64,000 nucleotides of DNA from contig NZ_LN876587.1 in the NCBI RefSeq assembly GCF_001282725.1, forward strand, positions 677,695-741,694. Reading direction: 5' to 3'. The notes beneath the pieces are model-generated. The model was not told the DNA's origin, did no database searches, and saw only the letters and a program-made list of their open reading frames with translations. This DNA comes from Inediibacterium massiliense. GTDB taxonomy: Bacteria; Bacillota; Clostridia; Peptostreptococcales; Thermotaleaceae. Both the position numbers and the translations under genes were made by a program. Of the stretch, positions 62,441 through 64,000 are shown piece after piece. Position 1 is the stretch's first letter. Each line of letters opens with the position of its first letter.

Positions 62441-62459
62441 CTCTTAATTATATAAGTAA

Positions 62460-62489
62460 AGCCTAAGAAATAGATGATCTTGGGCTTGC
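62460..62489 (+). terminator. Probable terminator after hsdS
   Basis: AAGCCTAAG and CTTGGGCTT, 9 bp with one wobble, flank an 11-base loop; the following sequence GCATATTATATTTA is only weakly T-rich. Confidence 0.5.
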
Positions 62490-62580
62490 ATATTATATTT
62501 AATTGGAGTCTATTTGAATAGAAAAAGACTAATATGCAAATTTTTATTAGATAGAAGAGATTTGATGGTAGGTGTTAAAA

Positions 62581-63279
62581 ATGAATAAAAGTAGAGAAAT
62601 TCTTTGGTTAATTTGGCAAGATCCAGTAAAGAGACAACGTTATAAAATTGGAGAATTGTATAAAGAAAATGAAATGTATTATTTTAGATATGATTTAGAA
62701 GGAGTAAAGGAAGCAAAAAAATACAACTTCGAATTATTACCATCTTTTTCACAATTAAACAGCACATATGAAAATGACAAAATGTTTCCAGTATTTTCTA
62801 CTAGACTTCCAGATAAGAGAAGAAGAAATATTGATGAAATTTTGAAGAAATATGGACTAGAGAGATATGATGCTTTTGAATTCTTAAAGAAAAATGGAGG
62901 TAAGTTACCAATTGATACATTAGAGTTTGTTGAGCCTATTTTTTTAAGCTATGATTTTGAAAAAATTGAGAGAAAATTTTATGTAGCAGGTACGAGATAT
63001 TATCTAAAAGAATCTAAAACAAACTTTCAAGATTTAAATATTAAAGAGGGCTTTGAACTTAAATTATTTCAAGAAAATAACAATGAGTTTGATCAATTTG
63101 CAGTAATAGTATGTAATGATCAAAAAATAAAATTAGGGTATATTCCTAGATATTTCAGTAAAACTGTATCTATGGCTATAGAAAAAAAATATATGATTGA
63201 ATGCATTGTAGATATGATAAACCTATTCGATTTTCAAGAATGTCTTAAGGTAAAGTTGATTATTAAAAAAGTGGAATAA
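62581..63279 (+). CDS. HIRAN-domain protein with HipA-N-like front half
   Basis: ATG 62581 is chosen because TAGGTG (62567-62572) precedes it by eight bases. Of 232 residues, the first part (RYKIGELYKENEMYYFRYDL, FPVFSTRLPDKRRRNIDEIL) resembles the N-terminal subdomain of HipA-type proteins. The last 105 residues form a HIRAN domain (FYVAGTRYYLKESKTNFQDL, LFQENNNEFDQFAVIV, LGYIPRYFSKTVSMAI). HIRAN domains bind DNA 3' ends, and HipA-N-like modules occur in toxin systems. No kinase domain is present. Its place 140 bp after hsdS suggests a defence-associated role, which is unproven. Confidence 0.82.
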   Translation: MNKSREILWLIWQDPVKRQRYKIGELYKENEMYYFRYDLEGVKEAKKYNFELLPSFSQLNSTYENDKMFPVFSTRLPDKRRRNIDEILKKYGLERYDAFEFLKKNGGKLPIDTLEFVEPIFLSYDFEKIERKFYVAGTRYYLKESKTNFQDLNIKEGFELKLFQENNNEFDQFAVIVCNDQKIKLGYIPRYFSKTVSMAIEKKYMIECIVDMINLFDFQECLKVKLIIKKVE

Positions 63280-63296
63280 AATTTTTTTATTTAAGA

Positions 63297-63329
63297 GAAA
63301 AACTCGATTCGTTCTGAATCGAGTTTTTA
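63297..63329 (+). terminator. Intrinsic terminator after the HIRAN gene
   Basis: AAAAACTCGATTC-GTTCT-GAATCGAGTTTTT, a 13-bp stem with T tract. Confidence 0.9.
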
Positions 63330-64000
63330 ATATATTTTGAAATTATTATACATTGAACCTGATTTATAGAATTTTTTAGATGAAAAAGGATGATAATAAG
63401 TATTTTTATGTCCATGACGTATCTATTATATATCAATAAATCTATTATAGAGTATCGTATTTGTGGTAAAATTGCAGTAAATGCAGTATACATTAATATT
63501 TTAATTAAGGCTGGTTTGATAGATGATGTGTTAGGCGAGAAAAATTATATTTCAATCAATAAAGATTTGAGCTTATTTAGGAGTCAGCATAGTTTCAAAT
63601 AACGCTAATTTCTACTATTTTTTTAGAAATGTTATGAGAGACGATTAAAGATTATAAAATTGGAGTTATAAGTTTATTTTATAAGTTCATACTTTACAGT
63701 GATATTTGTCTGAATGAGATTATGATAATATGCATTAAAGAATGATAATTTAGCTTATATAACAAACGAAAAATATTCAGTATTTAACAAGAATTGGGAG
63801 TTGATGTGTGAAGTGATTCTCGTTTTTGAATTGACGAAACAAGGGAAAAAACGACAATAATAGTCAAAGGAATTCTACAAAATTCATCTAATTAATATAT
63901 TAGATGTAGATTAAATTGAAATCATGGCAGTATTAATAATGACAAAGAGTATTGTATTATTTTGTTATAAATGATTGTTCTTTAATATCACATATACTTA
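63330..64000. other. Gene-poor tail of the window
   Basis: This stretch is AT-rich. A 70-codon frame at 63390-63602 lacks a Shine-Dalgarno and known motifs, although its residues 23-50 (YRICGKIAVNAVYINILIKA) look protein-like, so it may be a decayed gene. I see no RNA gene, array or repeat in the remainder. Confidence 0.4.

Noticed and set aside
63390-63602. 70-codon frame near the window end
   Set aside because: No ribosome binding site, no motif and atypical composition; kept only as a note in the tail region.
1-64000. CRISPR arrays, rRNA genes and intact tRNA genes
   Set aside because: No regularly spaced repeats, rRNA signatures or complete cloverleaf sequences were found by eye.

Overview
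The window is low-GC, A-rich DNA with strong AGGAGG-type ribosome binding sites and many short intrinsic terminators. It carries genes typical of an anaerobic, spore-forming, motile member of the Clostridia: a SpoVB-type flippase, a DegS/DegU pair, CheW, a chemotaxis receptor, a YnzC/DUF896 protein, a T-box leader and a yjdF-type leader. The genus cannot be fixed from the sequence. Crassaminicella/Alkaliphilus-like relatives are a guess.

Positions 1-7500 are a phage or prophage block. It holds an HNH homing-type endonuclease, a possible phage ADP-ribosyltransferase, hypothetical early genes, a small-terminase-like HTH protein, a small serine resolvase with a res-like upstream region, an inward-facing membrane protein gene, the large terminase, and the start of a portal gene. 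tRNA-like half sequences lie at 728-754, 4421-4447 and 5073-5100, with the 3' half upstream of the 5' halves. The portal gene is cut by a complete IS3-family element (7489-8745), followed by 75 bp of orphan coding sequence and a full group II intron (8821-11305). On the far side of the intron is the C-terminal part of an RlaP-like RNA-repair nucleotidyltransferase, joined to a CCA-adding enzyme gene. The pieces on the two sides of the intron do not form one reading frame, so the intron probably marks a recombination joint between phage and chromosome.

Positions 13200-55450 are mostly chromosomal housekeeping genes. They include a xanthine/uracil-type permease, and a DUF997-PanF-type symporter operon behind a structured leader with terminator (15056-15285). 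A decaying biotin locus follows: a BirA-like operator, a bioY that looks internally shortened, an intact bioB, and a bioD-bioA deletion scar. Next come a short FtsH paralogue, a 6S-like RNA gene, spoVB, a MocR regulator, a lipid kinase, a LacI regulator, a YgiQ radical SAM protein, CheW, DegSU, an M18 aminopeptidase, a LysR regulator, PduO, Hpt and PduL. An MCP, a T-box-controlled NSS amino-acid symporter, a DDAH/AGCS symporter pair, a PadR/yjdF cluster and a 1000-residue polytopic membrane protein complete this stretch.

Positions 55450-64000 begin with a PadR pseudogene remnant, then a complete type I restriction-modification operon (hsdR-hsdM-hsdS) and a HIRAN-domain protein with a HipA-N-like front half. 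This looks like a small defence island. The last 670 bp show no convincing gene.

The best candidates for undescribed biology are the riboswitch-like leader at 15056-15285, the permuted tRNA halves inside the phage block, the phage ADP-ribosyltransferase-like protein, and the HIRAN protein attached to the restriction system.
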